A DNA stretch of 64,000 bases from Cavia porcellus (Eukaryota > Chordata > Mammalia > Rodentia > Caviidae). The stretch lies in assembly GCF_034190915.1 (NCBI RefSeq), contig NW_026947492.1:13317501-13381500 (forward strand). Direction: 5' to 3'. Both the position numbers and the translations under genes were made by a program. The notes beneath the pieces were generated by a model. That model saw only the letters and a list, made by a program, of their open reading frames with translations, ran no database searches and was not told the origin of the DNA. Below are positions 1 to 10,425 of this stretch, one piece after another (position 1 is the stretch's first letter; every line of letters begins with the position of its first letter).

Positions 1-869
1 CTAAGGGTGGCCAATGGAAACCATATCTGAGACTTTGCCAATGCTATTAAGAAGGAGACACTTTTTTCTTTCCTGGCTGGCAGGATGAAACTGGAGGGCC
101 TTTCAAGGATGAACACAAGTGGCAAAAACAAAGCAAGAAGACGGAGGTGGAATATTGTTAACATCTTTAAAACTTATATTCTACTGTGTCTTAGATGAGG
201 AACTTCCCAGGCCACTGTTTCCAGACCAGTGCACTTGCTCTTGGTTTAAATCAACTGAGTTGCATTTCTGTAAACTCCACAGACAGCCCTGACTACCACA
301 AGGATTGGCCCAATGCTGAACCTAAGGTAATGCTGCCTTGATGCCTGGAAACCTGGGAGGAAGATGATTACCACCATCCATCATCCAAAATGCAAAAGAC
401 AAGGCAAATATAAACAATGATGCTTAGAAAGCAGTATTCCAGTTGAAGCTTGTATTAAAAAGAAAAATCCAAGATTTGTATGTTCAGAGAAGAAAAGAGA
501 AGTTAGAGATAATGATATAATTTTAAGGGATGGTAGAAAGTGGAATTAATCCAATTGCTATTATACTTCTCCATTTACCATCCAGTGGTTTCTTTAACCT
601 GAAAAGTACCACAAATAATATAAAAAGAACAATGAAGGTGAGCAATGTAGGCAAAAGGACTTTGCTCACCAAAAATCTAATTATGCCTCCAGATCTGTTG
701 GGATGATGGCCTCGAGCATTGGGAAAACTTGTAGGCATGAGTTCAGGTAATCTTTAAAATATTATGAAAGAGAGGAAAGATGCCAAACGATGATGTTCCA
801 ATTTGCATCAAAGGAAGAGGGATGGATTTTGAAGATTTTACACTAAAAATCTAGATACAAGACCTGCTA
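1..869. other. Unassigned non-coding sequence
   Basis: I see no recognisable gene, exon or repeat family in this stretch. Reading frames are short and lack any recognisable domain. It may contain very old repeat debris that cannot be identified by eye. Confidence 0.5.
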
Positions 870-1245
870 TGGTTTGAATATGTACCCCTAAAGTTCACGC
901 ATTGGAAATTTACTCAACAAATCTACATGTCAGTGGTATTCAGAGATGAGAGCTTTGGAAGGTCATTAGGATTAGATAAGGATAGAGTCCCCCTGATGGC
1001 ATTAGAGCTTTATAAGTAGAAGAGAACCCTGAGTTCACACATTCTTGCTCTATTCAGTACTTTCCACTATGTTACAATGTACTGAGAAGATGCCAGTATG
1101 ATGTTCATGCCTACCAGATGACAAGCAAATGCAACAGCATGCTTTTGAGCTTTCTAGCCTCCAGAGTTGTGAACCATGTAAATTTCTCCTTCTTATGAAT
1201 TACTCAGGTAGTTTGTTATAGTAACGGAAAACAGACAAAGACAAA
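870..1245 (+). mobile_element. Solitary MaLR-type LTR
   Basis: The segment opens with TGCTATGGTTTGAATATGTA and ends near TAGTAACGGAAAACAGACA. These are the typical start (TGxTATGGTTTGAAT) and end (GTTATAGTAAC...ACAGAC) of ERVL-MaLR LTRs of the MLT1/MST type. The middle has the usual AGATGAGAGCTTTGGAAGGT-like block and a region describing CCTCCAGAGTTGTGAACC followed by AAATTTCTCCTTCTTATG. No internal retroviral sequence follows, so it is a solo LTR. Divergence is high and family assignment is from memory of consensus features. Confidence 0.7.
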
Positions 1246-1379
1246 TCCCCGGAAAATTTCACACTTGATTGTTAAACAAGTGGATATACTACTTTAAAAA
1301 TGAATGCAGCTGTCACTAGAAATTAAGTGTGATTTCGTATGAAAAAAGGCATATAAAACATCACCATTTTCCAATTCTT

Positions 1380-1640
1380 TATAATCCTCACAGGGCTTTT
1401 CACCATCTGGTACCTGTTTAACTGTTCATCCCATTCCACTTCTACCCTTCGCCCCCATTCCTTGCTAAAGTGACATTAACCTTCATTGTGTTCCAAATTC
1501 ATTTCTACCACTGGAGCTTTGCTCTCACCGTTCTTGCACCTGGAACCCTGCTCCATTTCATGTTAGCAGAGCAGGCTATTACTCATTTGCTAGATCTTAT
1601 CTCAATATGAGCTTCTCGAAAGGACTGTTATTATTCAGCC
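1380..1640 (+). mobile_element. L2-like LINE fragment, left part
   Basis: The order CTTTGCTCTCACCGTTCTTG, CACCTGGAACCCTGCTCC and a downstream C/T-rich stretch resembles the 3' portion of ancient L2. The same type of sequence resumes at about 1978, after an L1 tail, which suggests one L2 split by a later L1 insertion. Confidence 0.4.
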
Positions 1641-1977
1641 TTATAAGAGAACGAAATCCTGAAAAATAGGCCAACATAGATGAGAACAGAGTACATGATG
1701 CTAAGTGAAACGTCACAGACTAATACTGCACGATCTCACTGATAGCCTCAGAGGGTTGGATGGTGGATGTCAGGAAGGTAAAGTGAGTTATTAATCAATA
1801 GGCACAAAGTTTCAGTTAAGCAGGATGGATAATTTCTAGGGATCCATTATACAACACTGGACCTACAGTCAGTAACAATTTGTCTTACATTTACAATACA
1901 TAGGGTAAGAGTAAGACTCACATTAAGGGTAATTACAATAATAAAATGAATTCAAATGTAATTTTAAAAAGTGAAAA
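1641..1977 (+). mobile_element. Truncated L1 3' end inserted in L2
   Basis: GATGCTAAGTGAAACGTCAC followed by TACTGCACGATCTCACTGAT is the conserved end of mammalian L1 ORF2/3' UTR (the ATGCTAAGTGAAA...CTGCATGATTTCACT motif). The fragment ends in an A-rich tail near 1940-1970. It contains no open reading frame. Confidence 0.6.
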
Positions 1978-2130
1978 GACTTTATCATGATAATCCCCAT
2001 TCAGTCACTCTTGATCCCATGATCTTATTGTATTTGCTCCATAGCTGTCTCTCTCTAAAGGGATCCTGTTTGTTTACTTCTGTATTATCTGTCTCCACCT
2101 CCTGGAACTATAATTCTCTAAATAGTGGTT
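1978..2130 (+). mobile_element. L2-like LINE fragment, right part
   Basis: TTGTTTACTTCTGTATTATC and CTGTCTCCACCTCCTGGAAC match the order seen in L2 3' ends (a TTGTTTATTxxTGTCTGTCTCCxCC block before the terminal repeat). It is read here as the continuation of the L2 interrupted at 1640. Confidence 0.35.
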
Positions 2131-2310
2131 GCTAGCCAAAGAGAAGTTCTTGGTGTCTGAAATGTGGCTAGTTCTGGTAGAAATGTGGTATTCCTAAAAA
2201 TACACACTGAAGTTTGATGACCAGGTATAAAAAAGAATGCAAAATAGTTACATAAATATTTTGTTTATATTCAGTTAAGTATAGCATGATATTAAAATTA
2301 AAATTATCCT
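2131..2310 (+). mobile_element. Old DNA-transposon remnant (hAT-like)
   Basis: TGAAATGTGGCTAGTTCTGG, then AAATACACACTGAAGTTTGA and AAAAAAGAATGCAAAATAGT occur in the order of a common mammalian MER repeat of the hAT/Charlie group. It is non-coding. The family call is from recalled consensus, not from alignment. Confidence 0.4.
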
Positions 2311-2397
2311 TGGTTTCACTTTTGGGATTTTATTTACCCATCTGTAATCCATAAATATTTAACAGAACATTTCACAAATAAAAAAATCATATTTCAT

Positions 2398-3010
2398 ATA
2401 ATTATTTTTTAAAATTTTATTTTGAAAGTGGTAAAGTACAGTAGAACAAGACAGAATAAAGCCAACTAAGATCATACAGTGAAATTGGTACAGAACTTCA
2501 CAGCAGGTTACCAGGATAACAGTAATAGGTATCACAGTATATTTCGTTATCTTTATAATAGTTGTTCTTTCAATCATGTATATCAAAATGAGATGAAATA
2601 CAGAACATTATAGAACTTATCAAAACAGAATATTGAATAGAGTAGTACCATTAATTGGAATAGAGTAAAACAGTAATAAAAATATTTGCCTTCAAAGAGA
2701 TGGTAGAAAGAAGTCCCCCTTATTTGCTATGGTCAACCTCCCAGGAGATGCTCAGATTCCTGGTTCCCATTTACTAACAGGGGGGACAGAAAAAGGGGAA
2801 TAGGGGAAGTGGGATGTTTGTTTCTAGGCCATGCATCAGTAGGTTCATTACTGGTTAGCAGGGAGGCAGGCTGGTTGTTTGGTTTCACAGCGTCCTAAGT
2901 TCCAACATGGCGGAGATCTCAGGTGCTGCTGCTGGTTCTCACCCTGGAAGGGCCGCAGTCTGCCACACCACAACCACTTACCAGGGAAGGGAGGTGCTTG
3001 CTTGGCTTCC
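2398..3010 (-). mobile_element. L1-type retroposon 3' module, truncated
   Basis: On the plus strand it begins with a T-rich tract (2403-2423, the reversed A-tail). A/T-rich units with AACAAGACAGAATAAAGCCA and ATCTTTATAATAGTTGTTCT follow, then a GC-rich block at about 2760-3000. The same order (poly-T, AT-rich units, a GATGCTCAGATT element, then a GC-rich CTGCTGCTGG block) recurs at 54860-55620. That makes both copies of one 3' module on the minus strand. The AT-rich part matches the 3' UTR units of the L1s in this window. Confidence 0.55.
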
Positions 3011-3304
3011 CAGTTCATATAATTCTTAGTACAGTATATTATAACTTTTGTTACTAGTTATTTTTTTTAATGTGTTACTCAGACTAATTTATAAATTAAA
3101 CTAAATCATACATATGTATGTATAGGAAAATACAGAGTATTTTTAGAGTTTGGTGCTATCTGCATCTGAAGATCATGTTGGAATATATGCTTTATGAATG
3201 AAACGAGACTCTTACATATACTTACATTTAGCTATAGTTAGTGCCTAGTAAGTATTCAGCTTAAAAGTTATTGATTGAGTTAACAAACTGCCCTTAATAA
3301 TGGG

Positions 3305-4200
3305 GTCATGCCTCGGACAGAGGACTAATATCTAGAATACATAAGGAACTAAAAAAAAAAATTAAACCTCTAAACTGAAAGACCCAAAACATGGACAAGT
3401 GAAATAGAGTCTTCTTAGAAGAAGTACAAATGGCCAATAAAAACATGAAGCAACATTCAGCATCACTGGCCATTAAGAAAGCACAAATTAAAACAACAAT
3501 TCCATCTTACTCCAAAAATAATGGCTATCACCAAGAAATCAAATAACAAATGTTGGTGAAGCTTCAGGATAAAAAGAACCCTTCCACACCACTGGCGGTA
3601 ACATAAACTAGTACAGCCTATGTGAAAATCAATATGGAGAATCTTCAAAAAACTAAAAATGGAAATTCCACTTGACCTAACTACTGTATTCCCCTCCTAT
3701 TCATCAAAGAGTTAAAGATAAGCATACCTCAGTGTTACATGTTTACTCATGTAGAAGGCAGCACAATTTATAATAGCTAAATCTTGGAAGCAGCCTATTT
3801 GTGAATCTACAGATGAATTTATGAAGAAAATATGATATTTATACAAAATAAAGTGCTACTCTGCCATAAAGAAAGATACACTTGAATCGTTTGTAGAAAA
3901 TGGGTGCAGCTTGGAACCATCATATTAAGTGACATAAATCAGACACACAAGCTTAAATGTCACATGGTTTCTCTTATATGAGAAACCCAAAGTACAAGTG
4001 AAAAACAAAATAAAAGATAGATAATGGAAGTTTTTCAGAAGGGAAGGAGATCAAGAGATTGAGGGCAGAAAGGGAGGGGGTAAAAAGTTAAGATCTACTG
4101 TGTACATGCAGCAACTTGCCATGAAGAGTGTAATCATTATATACTGCAAATGTGTACTAGTAAAGGAAAAAAGCTTTTTAAAAATAAATAAATAAAAATA
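3305..4200 (+). mobile_element. L1 3' end: ORF2 C-terminus and 3' UTR
   Basis: Diverged plus-strand L1. TCACTGGCCATTAAGAAAGC, CAATTCCATCTTACTCC, ACTGGCGGTAACATAAACTA, AATTTATAATAGCTAAATCT and AAGTGACATAAATCAGACAC follow the order of the ORF2 C-terminal coding region and the start of the 3' UTR. It ends in an A-rich (AAAT)n tail near 4185-4200. All frames are broken, so it is a dead 5'-truncated copy. Confidence 0.8.
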
Positions 4201-4445
4201 GAATAATTAGATTAATAGGTTTTAAAAGTACAGTATCTTTCTTTTGAGGCACATACAAAATCTATCACCTGTTCATAGCCAAGGTCTGGTCACTTAAAGA
4301 GTTATGCCCAAGGCTGTGTGCCTGTGATCACTGAGATGAGCTACTTTGATAAAGAAGAAAAGCAGATTCGAATTATTGAATTTCACTGACTTTGAGTCTT
4401 ATTGGAAATGTGTCACTATGTTATATACAAATAAGAAAAAGCCCT

Positions 4446-5090
4446 GCCAAAAAAGGAAGACACATCACTGATTGCAAGCAGTCTTCCAGTTTCAGATGTG
4501 GGAGACAACTCCAGTGACACCCTTTGAATCCAAAACAATTACTGTGACTTTGATTACTTGGAGACTCATTTCCTTATACTGATATGTAAAAGGTTGGCAC
4601 GGGTATTTCCTTCTCTCTTCAGTTGGCTCTGAGCATTGCAAATAAGGCTAACCAAGGTGATAATACGCAAAATCTATAGCCTTCAGACAGTTCTGTTTCC
4701 TCGCATAATGTTCTCCACAATACAAGATTGAGCACATGAGATGTTAGAGCAAATAGCTCTTGGAATGTCAACTGGGTATGAGCCTCAAGATAAGAGGCTA
4801 TGACTCCCCAGGGCACAAGAGTTTGCATATCAGAAACCTAAGCCATAGCCCCCCAAAACAATTCCACTGCTACCTTAATTGGATTATGTAAATTAATCCT
4901 TCAGCATATCTTTATCTCTGCAATTTACAGAGATGCCAATCTTGCACCTGGCTGCCAGCTCAAGTTACTCATCACACCATCTTCACTGTCACTCATCCCT
5001 GAGCCATCCCCCTTCTTCACAAGATAATAAATTCTCTGGCCCTGAATCAAGCCCGGCAGCTTCCTGACACTGTTGGTTTCAGGCAGGAGC
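4446..5090 (+). mobile_element. LTR-like repeat, copy 1
   Basis: Part of this segment is repeated at 49200-49760. Shared blocks include TTGGAATGTCAACTGGGTAT against AACATCAACTGGGTTTGAAC, AGAGGCTATGACT, and CATATCAGAAAC. Near the end there is an AATAAATTCTCTGG polyadenylation-like site followed by a G/T-rich CACTGTTGGTTTC, as expected of a retroviral LTR R/U5 region. No adjoining coding region was seen. It could instead be another non-LTR repeat. Confidence 0.5.
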
Positions 5091-5189
5091 CTAAAGAGAT
5101 GTCTTTCTATGGTCTGTTGGCCATTTCAGAACTTGGACAGTGAAATGGTCAATTCATTAGAAAGAAACAGCTTGAAGCAAACACCCCCC

Positions 5190-5660
5190 CTACCCTGTGA
5201 GCAGCTGTGAGTGTGGCAGGCTTTGGTGGCCCAGGATGGGAGCCTCTGGCATTTACTGGGACCCATGTCATGCTGGGACCTGGAGCACCGGGAAACCAAG
5301 CAACTCCTCCCCACTTGCCTGTTCTGTTTTGTTGAACTTCAGTGTACATGAGGGTATGGACAGCTATTTTGAAGAGAACAAGAGACTCTATGACAGCCAT
5401 TAGTGACTTCCCTATTGTCTAGTTTTGAAGACCTAAAACACCTTCCTCATTCAGTTTGGACCAGTTTTATACTATGTTGTTTTGTATGAATTATCTGTAT
5501 GTGAAGACATGGACAACTATTTGGAAGAAAACAAGACTATGATAGACAGTGAAGATCTCAGGTCATCTGGCTTTAAAATTTATATCTCTTACATTGCTTT
5601 CTTATGTCCTGTTTTGTTGTATTTAATTTTACCCCCTTTAAAATAAAGAAAAAAATAATA
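5190..5660 (+). mobile_element. L1-type retroposon 3' module
   Basis: A GC-rich block (about 5190-5310) is followed by two tandem AT-rich units. Their cores, beginning GACAGCTATTTTGAAGAG at 5359 and GACAACTATTTGGAAGAA at 5512, lie 153 bp apart. The module ends in AAAATAAAGAAAAAAATAAT. The two-unit part is closely related to 60270-60600 and, on the opposite strand, to 54860-55300. It has no coding capacity. Confidence 0.6.
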
Positions 5661-6160
5661 AATGCTGGAAGAGGCCTAGGATCAAGGCCTTTGTCTGCAT
5701 GTTCTCATGAGGATTGGACTTAGGACCCCTTGGCTGCCCTTGACTTCAAATATGTCTTGGTGTTTTTACTCTTGCTGTGGGTTGCATTGGTGGTAGTAGA
5801 TTGGAATTATCTTACTAGGATTCCAATGACATCTCAATAGGATTACAAATATAACTTTTTGGATTGTGAGGAAAACTTGAAAGAGGATTACCATACTTGT
5901 GTGACTGAACTCAGTATTTTGGTTTACAATATCAGAGACCCTAAAATTACAAGAGGAAAGTATATCATAGAAGCAATGAAATACAGTATAAGAGTCCAGA
6001 GAAAACAAGAGGCAATCCTCTCAACTGTTCAGTCAGACTTCATCTGGACTGGGTATGTGGAAGCTGAAACATTTATTTCTCTCATTCTTTTCATTCCTTC
6101 CTTAACTTTTCACTGATGGGAATAAGGGTTTTTAAAGATCTTGGTAAAATGGTTTTGGGG
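5661..6160. other. Unassigned non-coding sequence
   Basis: No gene or clear repeat is recognised. Overlapping short frames on both strands (for example 5766-6008 and 5859-6116) are of chance length and have no known motif. Confidence 0.4.
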
Positions 6161-6167
6161 AGTGTGT

Positions 6168-6262
6168 GCATGTGTGTGTGTGTGTGGGGGGGGGTTCTGG
6201 GGATCAAATCCAAGACCTTGTATGTGCTAGGCAGGTATTTTTCTACTGAGCTATCTCCCCAT
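6168..6262 (-). mobile_element. ID-like tRNA-derived SINE with (GT)n tail
   Basis: Read on the minus strand, it starts GATGGGGAGATAGCTCAGTA (RNA polymerase III A box TAGCTCAGTAG), continues through a CTTGCCTAGCACAT-like middle, and ends GGATTTGATCCCCAGAACC (B box). The expected A-tail position on the plus strand is a (GT)n/G-rich run (about 6166-6194). It belongs to the ID type and differs from the SINE immediately to its right. Confidence 0.7.
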
Positions 6263-6279
6263 CCTAAAGTCAATTTTTT

Positions 6280-6368
6280 AAAAACTTTTTATCAGTACCA
6301 GGGATCAAACTCATGACTGCTTGCTTGCAAGACAGGTGCTTAAGCCACTGAGCTAAATCCCCAGCCCC
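6280..6368 (-). mobile_element. tRNA-Ala-like SINE
   Basis: On the minus strand it reads GGGCTGGGGATTTAGCTCAG through TTGCAAGCAAGCAG to GAGTTTGATCCCTGGTACTG with a short A-tail. It is flanked by an imperfect duplication, CCTAAAGTCAATTTTT (from 6263) and CCTAAAAGTCAGTTTTT (from 6369), which marks the target site next to the older ID-like SINE. Confidence 0.8.
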
Positions 6369-6389
6369 CCTAAAAGTCAGTTTTTAAAA

Positions 6390-7239
6390 TTTTAGTAACT
6401 CTTCAAAACTTTGCCATGAGAAATGATTTAAGCATGGCATTAGGATTGTTCCACTCTGAAGAATCTGGAACACATACGTGTATTTCCAGTGAGGAATTTT
6501 CATCCATTCTTACAGAGAAAATCCAAGACAAAAAAGACATCACAGAAAGAAAATCCTGAAGACAAAAGAGACATCACAGAAAGAAAATCTCCATGAAGTC
6601 CTCCAGGGAATGAACTTAATAAAACCAACTTCAGGGAAAAGTAACGCTTTGAAACCCCCAGTGGGCTTTGTGTGCTTACAGTGAGATGATAGAAAATTAT
6701 TTTCTGTCTTGCTATAAATTATACCTGTAGCTTTGCAGAGGTTGGTGGGCATACGGACCATTTTGACAACCTTAGATGAAGAGGGATGTTGACAAACAGG
6801 AAAACATGAATACCAATAATTGTCAAGCAATTGTTTGCAACCCATCAGCTCAGAGGTGTTCTGTACCACGGTAGGCGCAGTGGGGTTGGGAGATGCCCTA
6901 GTGAGCAGGCTTGGAGGTCTACCCTAGCTCTTCTTGTACTGGTTTTCTATAGTCAGTTTCCACACGATGATGCCTGCAGCATTTGTAACATTGACATACC
7001 TTACCCGAGGTCTGTTTTTCTAACTTTACAGACTAAAAGGCTAGAACTAGAACCTACGTCCAGACCTGATTCCATCGTGAAACAGTTGCATACATTTGAG
7101 GATTTCTTGAATTCAGAGCTCCATCTTAATGGCCTTCCTACTCTTTGTTCTTCCCTGAAGATCCTGGTTCTGTAGAGGCTGTTGTTTTTCTATCTATAGG
7201 CTGCGTGGCTGAAATAGTTTTGAGAAGCTTCAATTGGAA
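6390..7239. other. Unassigned sequence with chance ORFs
   Basis: Two modest frames, 109 codons on the minus strand (6540-6869) and 114 codons on the plus strand (6831-7175), show no recognised domain, signal peptide or repeat. The duplicated CACAGAAAGAAAATC (around 6541 and 6577) reflects a local 37-bp tandem duplication. I do not call a gene. Confidence 0.4.
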
Positions 7240-7400
7240 ACAGTGGTTTCAGAATGTGGTCAAACATTACCATAACTTGATAGCATAGCGTCATTAACAT
7301 TACAGTACAGATTCTTGGGTCTCATCCCAGACCTACTACGTCAGATTCTCAGACTGTTGTCCAATAGCAAAGCTTATTGCCTGGCAAACAAATGTGCTGC
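7240..7400 (+). mobile_element. MER5-like hAT-Charlie fossil
   Basis: CAGAATGTGGTCAAACATTA, ACAGATTCTTGGGTCTCATC and CCCAGACCTACTACGTCAGA follow the order of the non-autonomous hAT-Charlie MER5A element (AGTGTGGTCC..., AATTCTCGGGCCCCACCCCAGACCTACTGAATCAGA). It is a non-coding ancient fossil. Confidence 0.6.
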
Positions 7401-8400
7401 TCACCCCTGGAAATGTCCTAGTAGTGGCTAGATGACCAGACTTCTGGAAGTTCTGATCAGGGGGAAGTTACTTTGCATTGGAAAAATCCTGTAATATTAT
7501 CTCCTGATTTTATGAATAGAATTGTAGTTAGAATTTGTCCCCCAAACACTTTGCCCTTAGCCCTCATGAGCCATAACAATAATAATCTGTGCTCAGTGGA
7601 GGGTTAACTGTTCCAAAAATACTTCCAGTTCTTTAACAAGAATAAGACCTCTGCATGGTAATTGTGCATAGAGTCTGATATATTTCCCAGACAGGAAAAA
7701 AAAATCAATATAACCAATTAAGAAATACAGAGAAACAATGATAAGGCTAGTTTAAATTTATATTTCTTTGAGAAGATAATACATTCTTAAACTTGAGTAT
7801 GGGATACCTATTGATATATTACGAACTTGACAGTGAAACTTAATTAGCAAGAGCCAACACAGAAGGAGCTATAATGCTTTAAGCTTTCTCATTCTTTCTT
7901 TCTACTTGTGTTTTCTTCCTCCTACAGTCTGCTAAGGACAGATCACACAAACTCTGATACTGGTTACGTCATTCCCTCTCTTTCTGCTTCTTCCAGCAGC
8001 TGGCTCTAATTCCATAGTCTCAGTCCTGCTCTACTTACCAGCCAGTCTTCATTAAATGGGTAGGTCCACGTTCCTCCATCCAACATGTATTTATTGAGCT
8101 CTTGGTTTGAAATGTGTCCTGTGCTTTTTGAAGAAAATAAAAATATGAAGAATAGAATTCTTCCCTAATCCTTCAGGTAAGGAGGCGAATAGAGCATTCT
8201 AATAATCAACCTTCCCTAAATCCTGTGCCTAATTGCGAGTTCTCCTTGATGTTATCTTTTTCTTAGTCTCAACTGCACACACAGCAGTCATCATATGGGA
8301 TTTCTGTCTCCATTTCTCAGTTGTACTACACTTCTAATCTTGTGAATATAGACCTGACCTGAGTCCTCACCTGCCTGGATGGAAGTTTCACTAATAGATC
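7401..8400. other. Unassigned non-coding sequence
   Basis: No gene is recognised. A short ATGTATTTATTGAGCTCTTG at about 8084 resembles the start of MIR/L2-type repeats but is too brief to call. The stretch ends where the poly-T of the reversed L1 tail begins. Confidence 0.4.
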
Positions 8401-10321
8401 CTACATTTTTTTTTTATTTTAAAGAAAAAGAGAACAGTGAAACAATGGTACAGAATTTCAAAACAAGATTGTAGAAGAGTAATGATGGTCAGTACATTGC
8501 ATATTGTTATCTTGAACGTAGTTGCTCAGATTACAAGACATAGGCATGTAAAACTGATTAAACAATATAGACACAAACCTTTCTTTTCAATACTAGCAAT
8601 TAGTAGTATAACTATCTGAACTATTTTGTATATATTTCCTTTTCCCTTCCTTACTTCCTCCTTTTCTCCATCTCAATTTCTGTTTCCTTTTGAACACTTT
8701 CTTCCCATTTCACAATATATATTGCATGTTTGAGGTCTTATTTACTGTTTCAGCTTCTCATGTTAGGGAGGCAGTGCTATGTTTACACATTTGAGTCTGA
8801 TGTATTTCACTTATGAGTATGGTCTCAAGGTGCATCCATATTCCTACAAATGTCTCAAGTTGATCATTCTAGCTGAGCAGTACTCCATTGTATAAACATC
8901 CCACATCTTTTTTTATCTGTTCCTTGCGTTGATGGGCATTTGGGTTCTTTTCAAGATGTAGCTATTACAACTTGTGTTGCTGTAAACAGGAGTAAACATA
9001 TACTGCTGTGGTATGATGTTTTTAATTCTTTTGAGACAATACCCAGAAAGGGAACAGATGCGTCAAAGGGACATCTAATCCTACGTTTTTGAAGAATCTC
9101 CACACTGATTTCCATAGTGGTTACACCAGACTTCATTCTAGACAACAGTGCCTAAGAGTTCCTTTTCCCCACAGCCCCTCCCGCGTTGGTTATTCATTGA
9201 TTTCTTGATAAGCATGAGGTGGAATCTCAGTGTTGTTTTAATTTATATCTCTCAAATGACCAATGATGTCAAACATTTTTTTCACATATTCACCTGCCAT
9301 TTGTATTCAATGTTCATCTCAACTGACCATTTTTGGATTGGCTCTTTGAATTTGGGGGATCTGATTTTGTTTTAACTCTGTCTATGTTCTACATGTAAGT
9401 CTTTTGTTTTATGGGAAAGTTGACTCAAATATTTTCCTGCTCTGTGGGTTGTCTTTTCACTCTGTTGGTGATTTCTTTTGATGTGCAAAGGCTTTTTAAT
9501 AAGAAGAAATTCCAGCAGTTGATTCTTTGAAGTGTTTCCCTTGCTGTTTGGGTTTTCTTCATGAAGTCCTGCCTCCCTGTGTGTCTTCAAGATTTTTACC
9601 TACTTCTTCCAGTAGATTTAGTGTTTCTGTTTTAATATTTAGATCTTTGATCCATTTTTACTTTACTGCATGGTGGTAGACATGCATCTAGTTTTAGTCT
9701 TAGACATGTAGAAAGTCAGTTTTTATTGAAGTGGCTTTCTTCCAGTGAGCATGTTCAGAGCTTCTGTCAAAGATAAGGTGGCTGAGTGTGTTTGTAGTTG
9801 CATCTGAGTCTCCCAATCTTTTCCACTGGTCCTCAGTTCTGTTTTATTCATTTATTTATTTATTTATTTTGCCAGTACCATGCTGATTTTATCACAGTAA
9901 ATGTGTAGTATAATTTCAAGTCTAGATCTGTGATGCATCCTGCCTTGCCTTTGTTTCCCAGGACTTCTTTTGCTATTCTAGGCCTCCTCTACTTCCAGAT
10001 GAATGTCAGGAAAGTTTTCTCTAGTTTGTGAGGTACATTAATGGTATTTGCATTGGGATTACATTAACTCTGTGTAACAGTTTTGGAAGTATGGTCATTT
10101 TCACTACATCAGTTCTTTATACCAAAGAGCAAGGAATACCTTTCCATTTTCTAATACCCTTTATGATCTCCTTTTTCTGAGTACTGTAATTTTCAATATA
10201 TACATCCTTCTTTGTTAGATTGATTCCTAAGTATTTCTTTTTTGGATTCTCTGATGAAGGGTATGGTTTCACTAATTTCCCTCCCAGTGAGTTTATTGTT
10301 TGTGTACAAGAATGCTACTGA

Positions 10322-10425
10322 GGGCTGGAGATTTAGCTCAGCGGCATAAGCGCCTGCCTTGCAAGCAGGCAATTGTGAGTTCGATCCCCGGTACTGATAA
10401 AAAGACCAAAAAAAAAAAAAAAAAA
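10322..10425 (+). mobile_element. tRNA-Ala-like SINE with A-tail
   Basis: The 75-nt body has an A box (TAGCTCAGCGG) and B box (GTTCGATCC). An anticodon-like hairpin (GCCTGC, loop CTTGCAA, GCAGGC) would place TGC as the anticodon, hence tRNA-Ala ancestry. A run of about 19 A residues follows. The flanks are a near-perfect 14-bp target-site duplication, AAGAATGCTACTGA (10308-10321) and AAGAATGCTATTGA (10426-10439). It is inserted within ORF2 of L1 element A, so it is younger than that L1. Confidence 0.95.

Noticed and set aside
10322..10398. tRNA-Ala gene candidate
   Set aside because: The A box, B box and anticodon arm are tRNA-like, but there is an A-tail and a target-site duplication. It is a SINE, and the acceptor stem does not pair.
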